From: a virus | Strand: one strand, 5' to 3' | IMG/VR virus record: IMGVR_UViG_3300008448_000144 | Span: 1-48,646 of that record | Length of the DNA stretch: 48,646 bases | Shown here: positions 18,501 to 26,818 of the stretch, in pieces | How positions within the stretch are numbered: the stretch's first letter is position 1 | Layout: the number at the start of each line of letters is the position of its first letter | Position numbers and translations under genes: made by a program | The notes under the pieces: model-generated | Database searches by the model: none | What the model saw: only the letters and a program-made list of their open reading frames with translations | Told to the model about the DNA's origin: nothing

Positions 18501-21400
18501 GTAGACAAGTTAAACTCGTTAAGCCTGTTTGTTCCGGTATCTTCACGGAAAACTCCGCTGTATGTAAGACCATTTGTTACCTGCTCCTGCTCGTAGTTCT
18601 CGATAGTAGACAATACGCGAGGGCTGTACTTCATTAATGACCCATTGAAGTCATCTCTGATACGGTCGCTCTCTACACCATTTCTAAAGCAGAATGCGTT
18701 ATATACATTGTCCAAGCTAACTACCGCAGCTTTCTTTGATGTTCCTGCTGTTGCTCTTGTTTGGTTTGTTATGTTTCCAGAGTGTAGGCCATCAACAACA
18801 TCGAATGTCGCAGCCTCGTGGTAGATGTCCGCATCGCTTGATGTTGGTACAGTTTCTAAAATCGTTGGATTCTCTACTTGCGTCAGAGAGAAGTCTACAG
18901 TAAGTAGTGAGCGCTCGCAGTCTGTCAAGCTTCCAGGAGTGTTACCATATCCAAGGATGTACATCCTTACGGCTCCATAAAGAGACTGCCTTGTTTCGTT
19001 TATATTGTCCTTTATTCTAAAAACCACAGACCTTCTAAAGAAGATGCTCTTGTACCCCCTGTTTCCATCTGCCATCATGACAAATTTGGTATAAGCCCCA
19101 TCCTCAATAAACCACTCTTCTATGTTCGCGTAGTTTCTAGAAGAAACAAATGTTTGCACTGGCTGATCAGATCCACCCACAACTTTAGTCTCGTCTATCT
19201 TGATGGTAATTACAGCCCCAGCCTTTATCTCTAAGTCCTCTTCTGTTGCATTAATACCAGGGACGGCAGTAGTCTGAAGTGCTCCAGGAATAATAGCACA
19301 AGACCCAATGGGATCGTTTTTTCCGTTCCAAGCTGTGCGGTCACCAAAATAGTTCAGTCCATTGTCTGAGCGACAGTTTATTCTCCAGCTATCGCCAATT
19401 GTGTGGCCATTTACTGTAGCAAACTTAATATTAGCGATGTCTCTTCCGTCCTCATCTTTTAGTATTTGATTGGCCCCTGTAATTGCAATCTTAGAACCAA
19501 GTACTTGAGAGGACCCGAACATTGTGTACTTAAATGTATTTATACCATCGATAGTGACCGTATAACGAATATCCTTTGTAGTACCCATGGATATCCACTG
19601 AGGATCCACAGATAGGTTGTTCAATCCAACTCCGTAGAATATGGGGGGCTCAATCAACGCCTTCCTGCCCAAAAGCGGGTTTATTGTCTCCTTGCTACAC
19701 AACAATCGACCAACACCAGTGCGTCCTTTACCTACAGACTTGTATGTAAATAGACTGTCCTCGTTAAACGCGTTGTTGTTGTCTACTTTTATCTTCAAGT
19801 ATACGCCAGCCACATTGGGTCTTGCACTGTTGTTCAAGAAGTCCTTTGGCTTTACGTCTAGCTCTAGAACTTTATATTGCTGAGCACTGTATGTAATTCC
19901 AAGAGGATTTGCCTTGATGGTGATATAGTCGTTTGCTTTTACCTTATCTACGTCTGACTCGTTGATGAGCATGTATACGAATGGTCCGTCAACATAGAAC
20001 AGCGTAGGATAAATAGTATAGTAGGCGCCCTTGTTTTGCTTTATCATAATACGATACTTGGTAGCAAAAGCAGGTGCCTCGTTATTGATGTTCACCAACA
20101 ACTTGTTAGATGTGTCAGAGTTCTCTGGGCCAATATAGACAGAATTGTCTACAGAAGTAAGCACAGTGCTCATCCTTCCGTATGCGTCAACATAAGAAAT
20201 GCCGATCTCGTAGTCTCTGTCACTACGCATTGTTTTTACCGGGCTTCCAACGACATATACATTCGAAGGCTTACTCTCTGAAGAATAGTCTGCAGAATAA
20301 TCCATTGTGATACCCCTATTGGTAGTATCTACAATGTTGTAAAACTGGGTGTAGTTTCCATAAACCAGGCGACTCCCAATTAAGTCTTGCGCCTTAGCCT
20401 TTAACGGAACGTTGTCAAACAACCTTGTTAATTGGCTAGTTGGAAGTACACTGTATATTTTGTTGTTTGAAAAAGATCTAAATGTAGCTACGCCAGCAGA
20501 ATAGCTAACAGAGCTAACCTTTTTGTCCTCTATGTCTCTTTTATTAAAGCTATCAATTATATTTACATTCTGGCTTGAAGAGTCTTTGAATACAAGTTGA
20601 ATTTCTTTTACTAGGTCAGATCCTGTTTTAAAAGATATGTCAACATACTTGTACTTATTGACCATTGACTTATTTGATCCTGTACCATAATCATATTGAA
20701 AATCTTCAGGAAAGAATGCAACTTCTGAGAATGGAGCTAGAGGACTGTACTCGTTGTTCTGATACTTGTATCTATAAGAAAAGTATAAGAACTTTTCAGC
20801 CATGTTGTTAGTATCAATTAAATCATTTTGCGCATCGTTTGGTTTTATGATTACAGGAGCCTCTAGTGGTGGCTTTACAATAACATTGATGTCCTCTTCT
20901 GTAAATGCATTGTATGCGTAATTCTGTTTGGTATCAATTCTCCTTGGAGGATTAAGACCATCGGTCCAGAAAAGCAAGTCACTAATATAGTTCACTCCAG
21001 TAATTAAGTACTGAGTGTTGAAATTCAATATGTTTGCAGATCCAACTCTCGTGTCCATCACGTGCACAGTAGTTAATCCGGTAAGATCGTTGTATGATGC
21101 GATGATGTTTCCACCAACGGCCTTTACAAACCAGAAAATAAGAAACTCAGAAGGCACAGCAATTGAACCAATTGCCTTAGCTCCTGTCAGAGAAAATGCA
21201 GATCCAGAAAATGCAGTGGCCGCAGCAGCTAGTCCACTGACCTTGGTATTCCCTAATTCATTTGACAAAGCTCCAACGTCAGAACCCTCGGAGGTACCGA
21301 CGGTTACGTTCATTGCATCTCTGTATTGTCCATCCGGGATCAGGCGCTCGTCCAGATCCTTATTCATTATACCAGCTACTAGGGTTCTCTTTAATTCCAT
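15524..21400 (-). CDS. Muzzle / tail stabilisation protein with BACON and Ig-like domains (1958 aa)
   Basis: The N-terminus (NKDLDERLIPDGQYRDAMN, SEGSDVGALSNELGN) is the hallmark of the crAss-like stabilisation protein, seen as the muzzle at the tail tip in the crassvirus structure. Residues about 1-1090 form the conserved body. A BACON domain follows at about 1112-1200 (PSSITVDKTSQTKNIFDI, WMTVAPSSGTGN, TRTATLTITASCG, FTITQTA), then a long Thr/Ser/Gly-rich beta region with a He_PIG/Ig-type module near 1640-1710 (LPAGLNFDSTTGIISGTV). Several Cys- and Tyr-rich repeats end the protein. The start overlaps the upstream ring-protein stop (TAATG). BACON domains bind carbohydrate or mucin, so the distal half likely contacts the host surface or glycans. 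Confidence 0.85.
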   Translation of the reverse strand: MELKRTLVAGIMNKDLDERLIPDGQYRDAMNVTVGTSEGSDVGALSNELGNTKVSGLAAAATAFSGSAFSLTGAKAIGSIAVPSEFLIFWFVKAVGGNIIASYNDLTGLTTVHVMDTRVGSANILNFNTQYLITGVNYISDLLFWTDGLNPPRRIDTKQNYAYNAFTEEDINVIVKPPLEAPVIIKPNDAQNDLIDTNNMAEKFLYFSYRYKYQNNEYSPLAPFSEVAFFPEDFQYDYGTGSNKSMVNKYKYVDISFKTGSDLVKEIQLVFKDSSSQNVNIIDSFNKRDIEDKKVSSVSYSAGVATFRSFSNNKIYSVLPTSQLTRLFDNVPLKAKAQDLIGSRLVYGNYTQFYNIVDTTNRGITMDYSADYSSESKPSNVYVVGSPVKTMRSDRDYEIGISYVDAYGRMSTVLTSVDNSVYIGPENSDTSNKLLVNINNEAPAFATKYRIMIKQNKGAYYTIYPTLFYVDGPFVYMLINESDVDKVKANDYITIKANPLGITYSAQQYKVLELDVKPKDFLNNSARPNVAGVYLKIKVDNNNAFNEDSLFTYKSVGKGRTGVGRLLCSKETINPLLGRKALIEPPIFYGVGLNNLSVDPQWISMGTTKDIRYTVTIDGINTFKYTMFGSSQVLGSKIAITGANQILKDEDGRDIANIKFATVNGHTIGDSWRINCRSDNGLNYFGDRTAWNGKNDPIGSCAIIPGALQTTAVPGINATEEDLEIKAGAVITIKIDETKVVGGSDQPVQTFVSSRNYANIEEWFIEDGAYTKFVMMADGNRGYKSIFFRRSVVFRIKDNINETRQSLYGAVRMYILGYGNTPGSLTDCERSLLTVDFSLTQVENPTILETVPTSSDADIYHEAATFDVVDGLHSGNITNQTRATAGTSKKAAVVSLDNVYNAFCFRNGVESDRIRDDFNGSLMKYSPRVLSTIENYEQEQVTNGLTYSGVFREDTGTNRLNEFNLSTANFKYVDRFFGSIQKLYARDTDLVVFQENKVSVVLYGKNLISDSVGGGTISTVPEILGTQIAFPGEYGISLNPESFAVWGSDLFFTDARRGVALRVAGNSIQEISMQGMRDWFKDLFIAGINRQKIGTFDPYNQMYVLASNDDTASPCELVVTPSSITVDKTSQTKNIFDIQSNSGWVITNIPVWMTVAPSSGTGNQDVEADIAENTTGVTRTATLTITASCGVVRTFTITQTATVIKRRSTFVIGSPEESGKVGTQKYNYSSSTTAGYEFNDTIFKPVDVSLFDTASDVAGTNGIPAPGDTVTVYAYKDATSALDAELNPFIPTAGNKVYYLVSNTEYTQEDYATVLSLATPVTMSLVGTEYSGTFVYSAPSNEQYLYLVWDYRNTVACGSAVSYSGVAATIPTVVNMGANIGRVSFSYDAQSTPDRFVISVGGNVVADSGYVGLNSLANYNALIAAGVPEAEIALVEPYDGLVNNSTGTLGFVRTSTEETVLTVYSPLSSNSWTATTGCASLTSFTLDTTNGTIDNVCSQTPSTTKYHNADGGVVSIGCTIYNDSTGSSVYDGGNAYHKTGTNLMFVTSNGVVTEISSCLCSETAPPIVTVSNMEFVTGQSVNFKVPATNNPTSYTLVSACSNFSFFGGSEGAVFYGANCETGYYETIVVSGGQTSSRCFASGTVSQISGSADATLTVEGACSGFSLPAGLNFDSTTGIISGTVEGIGEYPASFTATNCFGTGPTTQVTVSSVLNDNPATQFEVFISGQGTSSAACALLVLGWDNLYHNGYYTYPIVGDTVFLQARGGNVFEGSNLWYKTNNNQSCQISDDGVVLAVFNCGSTPPTPPVPPAGGYYQATLCNSTYSAVLYDAVVRVIANGTIFKTSDGNCWTKTADVSAQAATFTVPTTLVTSASCAICTGEAPGLTEVFLTDAGTKSVVCADTNYYSYWTDGTIGVSGTLYLNSSGTTVAGAGYYKSSADLLNAHYWSGSAWTSTEAC

Positions 21401-22299
21401 TACTTGATCCAGTTTCCTTGATTTCTCAATACCATCAAAATACGATTGGGCTTGATATTAGAAAGTCTGATCTTAGCGTTTCTAAGCATTGCAGACTTTT
21501 CTTCTCTAGCTCTACGTACAACGTACTCTTGCACTCCCACTTTGTTATTCAAGATAGCCCACTTGATGTAGCTATAAATAAAGTCTTCTGCCAACTTGTT
21601 TACTTTAACTGCGTCATCATCGCCGTTCTCAAGGCCATCAGAGATGTACTCAATCACTACAAGCCTGTTACTCATACCAGAACTAAAGTTGATTACGCCA
21701 GACGCCTTGTCAATTCTGAATGTTGGGTTAACGTTGGCAACCTCTGAGTTTAACCCAAAGAATCCTCCAAGGCTGTAATTAAAATACCAGTAGTCATCGA
21801 TATTCCATCCCCAACGCCCGTTGGCCCATCCATCACCTGTAAACAATGTCTGTGGGTATCCTTGAATCCTCTTGATGTCTAGCTCTGACGTACCGGTAAT
21901 TACGCTACCGTTTTGATCGTACAGTATGTTGTCGCTAGAATCTTTCAAGTATGCCTGTGCGTAGTTCACATTCATGTTCTCGCTAAGCGTAAACAACGTG
22001 CCCTCAACCTCCATAGAGATCCTCGCATAGTTAACGTAGTCTGGAGGTAATACCAACTTAAGGTCTTCTCCAACGTTAAGCTCTAACACTTTTACATTTC
22101 TTGCAGCGTCATAGTTCAACTCCTGTATTGCACGCTTTGCGTGGAACAGTACGTTGTATCTCTTTGTAACGCCTATTAATTTGTCATCGCCAACATACAT
22201 AAGCATGAAGTTATTCACTATGTCAGATAGGCTGACATATTGGTAATCCCCGCTATTGTTAGGATCTGAGTAGTATGCTTGATTAGTTATGTATGCCAT
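21400..22299 (-). CDS. Ring / tail tubular-like protein (299 aa)
   Basis: A mixed alpha/beta protein whose first part (YVSLSDIVNNFMLMYVGDDKLIG, RYNVLFHAKRAIQELNYD) is typical of the second ring protein in crAss-like phages. A beta-rich middle carries a Trp/Gly/Tyr-rich stretch (DGWANGRWGWNIDDYWYF), and a helical C-terminus follows (EDFIYSYIKWAILNN, YVVRRAREEKSAMLRNAKIRL). It overlaps the upstream ring-protein stop and the downstream muzzle start by single bases (TAATG), so the three are translated together. The role is a head-to-tail connector ring; which ring position cannot be told from sequence. Confidence 0.78.
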   Translation of the reverse strand: MAYITNQAYYSDPNNSGDYQYVSLSDIVNNFMLMYVGDDKLIGVTKRYNVLFHAKRAIQELNYDAARNVKVLELNVGEDLKLVLPPDYVNYARISMEVEGTLFTLSENMNVNYAQAYLKDSSDNILYDQNGSVITGTSELDIKRIQGYPQTLFTGDGWANGRWGWNIDDYWYFNYSLGGFFGLNSEVANVNPTFRIDKASGVINFSSGMSNRLVVIEYISDGLENGDDDAVKVNKLAEDFIYSYIKWAILNNKVGVQEYVVRRAREEKSAMLRNAKIRLSNIKPNRILMVLRNQGNWIK

Positions 22300-22991
22300 T
22301 AGCTTTGCTTAGTTTGCTCAGTGTTGTCAGACCCGGTCGCGAACTGTACAACCTCTGCCTCACGAAGATTAACACCAGCGTATGACAAAATTTTATATAC
22401 TAGGTCGTTTTGTGCGCTTTCCGGAAGCTCAAAGTCTTGATAGTCAAGAGCTGACTGGTTGAATATAGGCGAGCCTGCCACGACAGTATATGTCCACTTA
22501 GGATCAAGAGGGTAGCGAACATACAACGAACTGACGTTGCTCTGGATGGTCGTGGGGTAAACTTTAATATCATTGCCTTTTTGGTAGTATGCAGGATAGG
22601 CTACGGTTGGTGCAGTAATGTTAGAGTTTAACAAATTCATGACCTTGTTCTGGGCCACAAATTCAATTTCTTTAGTACCGTATAGTACAACATTAATGTA
22701 ATACCAATCGCTAGGAAGGGCAAACGATTCAGTAACGCCTGAATACGATAAATTGCTAGATGTAGAAAATGTATCAATTGTCTCCGCTATATTCTTCTGA
22801 ATGTCTGAGTAACCGTCATTAGCCAACCTTCCATTTCTTTTGTTCACCCAGTTGGTGTAGTCGTAGAAGTACTGCTCAAATATCTCAAGCTGTGCTTGTT
22901 TGGCAAATAGGTTGAACTCTTCCGGTGTAATGTAACCGTTGTTATCCTTATTAAGGATAGCCATAACAGTATTTCTAACCGTGTTTATCAT
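22299..22991 (-). CDS. Portal-proximal ring / adaptor protein (230 aa)
   Basis: The start MINTVRNTVMAILNKDNNGYITPEEFNLFAKQAQLEIFE is the conserved opening of the crAss-like ring protein 1/adaptor, which would dock to the portal. The ATG at 22991 is preferred over an upstream one because bases 22998-23006 are a -7 promoter, so the extra N-terminal residues would be untranslated DNA. Residues 14-25 (NKDNNGYITPEE) read like an EF-hand loop with ligands N14, D16, N18 and E25; crAss homologues usually lack this pattern. The remainder is beta-rich. A terminator precedes the promoter, making this the first gene of the ring-muzzle operon. Confidence 0.82.
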   Translation of the reverse strand: MINTVRNTVMAILNKDNNGYITPEEFNLFAKQAQLEIFEQYFYDYTNWVNKRNGRLANDGYSDIQKNIAETIDTFSTSSNLSYSGVTESFALPSDWYYINVVLYGTKEIEFVAQNKVMNLLNSNITAPTVAYPAYYQKGNDIKVYPTTIQSNVSSLYVRYPLDPKWTYTVVAGSPIFNQSALDYQDFELPESAQNDLVYKILSYAGVNLREAEVVQFATGSDNTEQTKQS

Positions 22992-22997
22992 GTCATC

Positions 22998-23006
22998 ACA
23001 AAGATA
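22998..23006 (-). promoter_or_regulatory. -7 element TATCTTTGT for the ring-muzzle operon
   Basis: TATCTTTGT on the - strand ends six bases before ATG 22991. It follows directly on the T-tract of the terminator at 23007-23037, so termination of one operon and initiation of the next share about 35 bp. Confidence 0.65.
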
Positions 23007-23037
23007 ACAAAAAAAGGCCACCCCTTGCGAGATGGCC
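23007..23037 (-). terminator. Rho-independent terminator fused to the ring-operon promoter
   Basis: On the - strand GGCCAT and (G)GTGGCC pair, with one internal mismatch, around TCGCAAGG, followed by TTTTTTTGT. It closes the transcript of the 96-residue protein. Confidence 0.8.
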
Positions 23038-23058
23038 CTAGTTTTTGGTCCGATCTAA

Positions 23059-23349
23059 TTAGGCAACTGCAACAGTGCTCACAGTAATACCAGAAGGCAA
23101 CTGAGGAACAATAGATACAGATGGGTTAGATGCAGGAGAGTTTGCCAATTCGATAGCTGCATAAATTGCATCACGAGTTGCAAACGTACTGTCAGAAGTG
23201 TGGGTAATAGTAACCACGTCAGTGCTAGTAGAACCAGCGCTGTAGTTAATTACAACTGTGGTAGCTGTTGCAGTTACCAAGTCGATGTTGTCAAGGCCAA
23301 CCAAAACTAATCCAGTTGTGCTAGCGGAGATTTTAAGAAACTTGCTCAT
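23059..23349 (-). CDS. Small capsid-region beta protein (96 aa)
   Basis: A Ser/Thr/Val-rich, nearly all-beta protein with no cysteine, starting MSKFLKISASTTGLVLVGLDNIDLV. It lies between the 247-residue protein downstream of the capsid gene and the ring operon, with its own -7 element and a terminator after it. Placement and composition suggest a capsid decoration, head-fibre or auxiliary protein. I recognise the pattern from phages but cannot assign a named family. An A-rich leader (ATAAAACAAAAAA before ATG) suggests strong expression. Confidence 0.65.
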   Translation of the reverse strand: MSKFLKISASTTGLVLVGLDNIDLVTATATTVVINYSAGSTSTDVVTITHTSDSTFATRDAIYAAIELANSPASNPSVSIVPQLPSGITVSTVAVA

Positions 23350-23365
23350 TTTTTTGTTTTATACT

Positions 23366-23374
23366 GCAAATATA
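23366..23374 (-). promoter_or_regulatory. -7 element TATATTTGC for the 23349 gene
   Basis: TATATTTGC on the - strand follows immediately on the stop codon of the 247-residue protein and leaves a 16-base A-rich leader. Confidence 0.65.
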
Positions 23375-23375
23375 G

Positions 23376-24119
23376 TTAAGAAAGTTTAGATTGTACCATC
23401 TCTGCGATTGGCTTACCCTCTTCTGATTCAAAGAAAGCTGTCAATACAGATACTGGATCATCACCTGGTTGAATGTTCATCAACTTACGCTTGTTTCCGG
23501 GCATGTTAAACCAGATCTCACGGTTGTTGTTTCTCATTGTAAACAAACCAGAAGACAATGCCTTAGACGCCATCGCTGTTTCTGCCAAGTCTGGATCATT
23601 GATCATTTCCAAGAACTGAATAGGATAGTTTCTAGCGTAAAGCAAGATGTCTCTCTTCAATTCTGGAGTAGTCATTGTATCTACAATACCACCGTAGATC
23701 AATCGTCCAACAGCCTCCATGGTCTCAAGATTCATCTCTCTAGCAGCGATCTGTGCGTCAAGCTCGATGTTTAACTCCTCGATGTCTAATGTAGCCTCTT
23801 TCTCTTGGTTCAACTCTTTGAATACGTCACCATTCAATGGGTGCATGTCCAAAAACTTTCCAAGGATTGGATTGCTTGCTGGAACTACTAAGTTGCCGTC
23901 CTCAAATACGATTGGCTCAAGGATAGCCTTGTCGTCCTGTTCGTCCTCAAATACTGACTTCTGGTTTCTAGAATAACGCAACGCACGGTTGGTAGTTCCG
24001 TCGAAATAGAGAAGAGAAAAACGCTTTGTGTTTCTTGATGGAAGTGTGTAGCTCAACGGAGCTTCTTCTTTTGTAAGAACAAATACCCTGTCCTTAACTT
24101 GGTTAGTTTGATTTTTCAT
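23376..24119 (-). CDS. Conserved protein downstream of the major capsid gene (247 aa)
   Basis: The product has no signal peptide or enzyme motif. The N-terminal third is beta-rich (RVFVLTKEEAPLSYTLPSRNT, RFSLLYFDGTTNRALRYSRNQKSVFEDEQ), and the rest is mostly helical and acidic with IDIEEL-type helices (LDIEELNIELDAQIAAREMNL). It lies between the capsid gene and ring proteins, where crAss-like phages encode a protein of this kind. It has its own terminator-promoter junction, whose promoter is almost identical to that of groEL, suggesting co-expression. The role is probably in head assembly or completion. Confidence 0.65.
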   Translation of the reverse strand: MKNQTNQVKDRVFVLTKEEAPLSYTLPSRNTKRFSLLYFDGTTNRALRYSRNQKSVFEDEQDDKAILEPIVFEDGNLVVPASNPILGKFLDMHPLNGDVFKELNQEKEATLDIEELNIELDAQIAAREMNLETMEAVGRLIYGGIVDTMTTPELKRDILLYARNYPIQFLEMINDPDLAETAMASKALSSGLFTMRNNNREIWFNMPGNKRKLMNIQPGDDPVSVLTAFFESEEGKPIAEMVQSKLS

Positions 24120-24139
24120 AATTTGATTTAATTAACGAT

Positions 24140-24148
24140 GCAAATATA
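24140..24148 (-). promoter_or_regulatory. -7 element TATATTTGC (groEL-type promoter)
   Basis: TATATTTGC leaves a 20-base leader. The 18 bases TTTTTGTTTATATTTGCA and the leader end AATCAAATTATGA are identical to those before groEL at 45707. Confidence 0.7.
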
Positions 24149-24179
24149 AACAAAAAGGGTGAGTATATAATACCCACCC
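24149..24179 (-). terminator. Terminator after the major capsid gene
   Basis: On the - strand GGGTGGGTAT pairs with ATACTCACCC (one G.U) over a 3-base loop, followed by TTTTTGTTTA. It ends the scaffold-capsid transcript and abuts the next promoter. Confidence 0.85.
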
Positions 24180-24206
24180 CATTTGCTATTGTTGACAACC
24201 TAATGG

Positions 24207-25607
24207 TTATGCACTTTTGAACAAGAAGAAGTTATTAGCTCCCAAGGTGCACAATGCACGCTCAGACAAGAAGCTAACCTTCATCGCATCCAAATCGCTA
24301 GTAGCAGCACCACCGGCAGAACCAGTGATCCAAGTCTTGTAGCGACGGTTCTCAGTTTCGCTAGCGCGGTAACGAACGTGCAAGAAAGGACGCTTAGCGT
24401 TCTTACCCATCACCATGTCGTACACGTTAGTAGAACCAGCAGGAACCAACACGCCATTAACTTCACCACCAACGATACCACCACGCAAAGTTGCGTCGTT
24501 CAAGTATTTCCAGTCGGTCTTGTAGAAGTCATAGCCACGCTTGAAACCTTTGAAGCCCAAGTTCAAGGCCATAGTTTCATCGTTGTTAAACACACCGTAG
24601 CTAGTACCGTTAGCACCGTAGCTGTTTTGAGCAGCCAACATATCGTCGATATCGAAACCGAAGTTACGGTTAACGAACAACATGTTCTCTTGGATAGCAC
24701 CCTGCTTGTCCAAACGCTGGATGATCGCGTCGAAGTCAGCCAATGTGCTTGGGTTTCCACCACCCCATACGTTACCACGTTGTTCGATTGTGTAGAACAA
24801 ACCTTTGGTACCCTTGTTTCCAACGTCACCAGTTACAGCGATAGCACCAGAACCAGATTCAGCAGGAACACCTTCTACCATAGACATTTCCAAGTAGTCC
24901 TCGAAACGCAAACGAGTTTCGTGCTCAGACTTGATGTACCACAAGTAGCCAGTTGCACCATTCTCAGTAGTAACTTCTACCCATCCGATCTGAGCCATGT
25001 CAGAACCAGATACTTCGTAGTTGTCCTTGATGATGATAGGGCTGTTGTCGAAGATGTCATCTTGAGCCTCCAAAGAACCAGACATACCAGCAGCACCTTT
25101 TTTGAATTCAGAACCGTAAACAAATGCAGTAGATGCAGTTGATACAGGGATGTTCTGTCCAGGGCCGTTGTAGTAAGCAACGGTGAAAGTCAAACCAGAC
25201 ACGGCAGTGATGATAGCCTTGTCGCTTTGAGTACCACCAGAGTTGCGAGACAAGAACACAGTCTGACCTACGCGGAAGTTACAAGCAGTAATACCTGCGT
25301 CAGCAACAGTCCAAGTAGCGGTGTCAGAACCGGCAGCAGCAGCAGAAGTACAGCTTACATACTTGGTATGCAAACGACCTTGCTCTGCCCACTTGATCAA
25401 GTCAGAGTTAGAAGGCATCTCAGCACCAACCTGGCGCAAGAAAGATGCGATAGAGCGATTACCATAACGCTCGAATTCTTTCTCGTAGGTATCAGGAAGA
25501 TACTGATTCAAGAAATCGAAGTTGGTAATGTAGTTTGAAGGCAAAGTTGCCTTGACGGACGAGGGGGTTATAGCAAACCCTGGGCTCGTTTGAACTGATC
25601 CAGCCAT
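24207..25607 (-). CDS. Major capsid protein (crAss-like, HK97 fold expected)
   Basis: A 466-residue protein directly after the scaffold-like gene, in the normal place for the capsid subunit. The segments NFDFLNQYLPDTYEKEFERYGNRSI, MAQIGWVEVTTENGATGYLW and SEHETRLRFEDYLEMSMVEG match what I recall of crAss-like capsid proteins. Residues about 85-165 form a Val/Thr/Gly-rich beta insertion that may be an outward domain. The start ATG 25607 follows a 30-base leader of almost only A and C with no Shine-Dalgarno, the Bacteroidota pattern for strongly translated genes. It is transcribed from the 26785 promoter with the scaffold gene. A long antisense frame over this gene is a shadow. Confidence 0.9.
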   Translation of the reverse strand: MAGSVQTSPGFAITPSSVKATLPSNYITNFDFLNQYLPDTYEKEFERYGNRSIASFLRQVGAEMPSNSDLIKWAEQGRLHTKYVSCTSAAAAGSDTATWTVADAGITACNFRVGQTVFLSRNSGGTQSDKAIITAVSGLTFTVAYYNGPGQNIPVSTASTAFVYGSEFKKGAAGMSGSLEAQDDIFDNSPIIIKDNYEVSGSDMAQIGWVEVTTENGATGYLWYIKSEHETRLRFEDYLEMSMVEGVPAESGSGAIAVTGDVGNKGTKGLFYTIEQRGNVWGGGNPSTLADFDAIIQRLDKQGAIQENMLFVNRNFGFDIDDMLAAQNSYGANGTSYGVFNNDETMALNLGFKGFKRGYDFYKTDWKYLNDATLRGGIVGGEVNGVLVPAGSTNVYDMVMGKNAKRPFLHVRYRASETENRRYKTWITGSAGGAATSDLDAMKVSFLSERALCTLGANNFFLFKSA

Positions 25608-25637
25608 AGTTTTTTAGTTTTTGTTTTTTGTTGTTTG
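25608..25637 (-). promoter_or_regulatory. A/C-rich unstructured leader of the capsid gene
   Basis: Between the scaffold stop and capsid ATG the - strand is nearly free of G and consists of runs of A broken by C and T. There is no Shine-Dalgarno; A-rich leaders replace it in Bacteroidota. Confidence 0.55.
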
Positions 25638-26762
25638 TTATTTGTTACGCATTTTTATCTTTAGCCCGCTTCCGTGGTCATTGTCTAGCGCTACAACTTT
25701 AAACCCAGTAGATGGCGTTAACTGAGGTGTTGACCGAACGTCCATCTGGATGTTCTTTGACTCCTTAGCAACACTGTCTACCGCAGCGGCCATGCCTTGC
25801 TCATAAAAGTGCTTGGCGAAACCGTCGGGGTTCATAGCTACAGCGATAGCCCTATGATATGCAGCAGCATCCTTCACGTATCCATTCTCATCTAAGAACG
25901 AACCAATGAACTTGCTAATATCAGATTGAGCTTTTTTCATTTGTTCTGGGCTGCCAGGTTTAAACGAAATTGCTTTGTCGTCGACCTTAAATTCAAAACC
26001 TTTGAACTGGTCGCTGAAAAGCTCGTCCGTCTTCTTAGCAAAGAACTCTGAACGCTCTAACTGAGACTTCTGCACTTCCTCGGACTCTTTGGCATATCTT
26101 TTAAAAGCCTCGTAATCACTCTTCTCTTCATCAGAAACTAAGCCACCTTTTGACTCAAGAGGTATCTTATATTGTTCCTTCAGTTGATTGAAGTGGTCCT
26201 TGGCCTTAGCAAGATCTTTTTTCATTGCTAGCTTCTTCTTCTTGATTTCCTTTGGGTCGTCAAGGTCTTCATCAAACTCGTACCTGCTTTCGATTTCAAA
26301 CTTTACGTCTTCGTCATCGAACTCTGGGTTCTCTTGCTTGATGTAGTCAGCTAGCAGTTGATTTGCAGGAACTGAATCATAGTCCTTATTCAATTGAATA
26401 AAGTCTTGGATTCCTCGGCCTGTCTCCTTCTTGTACTTCAAAAAGGCTGACACGTCCTCTGGTAGTTCCTCCGCATCTTTTCTCGCCTGGAACAAGTCAT
26501 CAACAGAGTTGATTTCCTTGTTGTACCGATTTTTTAAGTATGTAAGAACGTCTTCGTCTCCGAGATCCTTGGCAATTGGTGCCTCAGTCTCTTCGACTTT
26601 TTCTATTGTTCCATCAGATGCCACAATTGTGGTCTCTACTGGTTTTTCTTCGGAAGAGATGCCGTGCTTCTCTTCGTGCTCTTTTAGGAGTTGCGCTTCC
26701 ACTTCTTGAACAGATTTCTGTTCTTCGAAGGCAACCTCCTTCACTTTGAATTCAGTTTCCAT
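25638..26762 (-). CDS. Scaffolding-like protein (374 aa)
   Basis: A strongly charged, Glu/Lys-rich helical protein placed between portal and capsid genes, the standard scaffold position. Acidic N-terminus (TEFKVKEVAFEEQKSVQEVEA), long coiled-coil around residues 175-250 (DPKEIKKKKLAMKKDLAKAKDHF), and a shorter ordered C-terminus (KFIGSFLDENGYVKDAAAYHRAIAVAMNPDG) that probably binds the capsid protein. No protease motif is seen. It begins its own transcript: a -7 element leaves a 22-base leader after a hairpin that contains the portal stop codon. The assignment rests on position and composition. Confidence 0.78.
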   Translation of the reverse strand: METEFKVKEVAFEEQKSVQEVEAQLLKEHEEKHGISSEEKPVETTIVASDGTIEKVEETEAPIAKDLGDEDVLTYLKNRYNKEINSVDDLFQARKDAEELPEDVSAFLKYKKETGRGIQDFIQLNKDYDSVPANQLLADYIKQENPEFDDEDVKFEIESRYEFDEDLDDPKEIKKKKLAMKKDLAKAKDHFNQLKEQYKIPLESKGGLVSDEEKSDYEAFKRYAKESEEVQKSQLERSEFFAKKTDELFSDQFKGFEFKVDDKAISFKPGSPEQMKKAQSDISKFIGSFLDENGYVKDAAAYHRAIAVAMNPDGFAKHFYEQGMAAAVDSVAKESKNIQMDVRSTPQLTPSTGFKVVALDNDHGSGLKIKMRNK

Positions 26763-26784
26763 ATTTAATTAGATTTATTTCGTC

Positions 26785-26793
26785 ACAAATTTA
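26785..26793 (-). promoter_or_regulatory. -7 element TAAATTTGT for scaffold and capsid genes
   Basis: TAAATTTG followed by T on the - strand lies two bases after the hairpin at 26796-26818 and 22 bases before ATG 26762. Confidence 0.65.
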
Positions 26794-26795
26794 CA

Positions 26796-26818
26796 CAAAA
26801 TAGTGACACACTATTTTG
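26796..26818 (-). terminator. 10-3-10 hairpin overlapping the portal stop codon
   Basis: Perfect arms CAAAATAGTG and CACTATTTTG surround a 3-base centre; the portal TAG at 26811-26813 lies in one arm. On the - strand the arm ends in TTTTG and is followed by TGTAAATTTG, so it can terminate weakly and sits against the next promoter. Confidence 0.65.

Noticed and set aside
24378-25142. 254-residue open frame on the + strand over the capsid gene
   Set aside because: It is antisense to a clearly conserved capsid protein, has no promoter or leader, and its composition (Val/Thr/Ser) mirrors the capsid codons.
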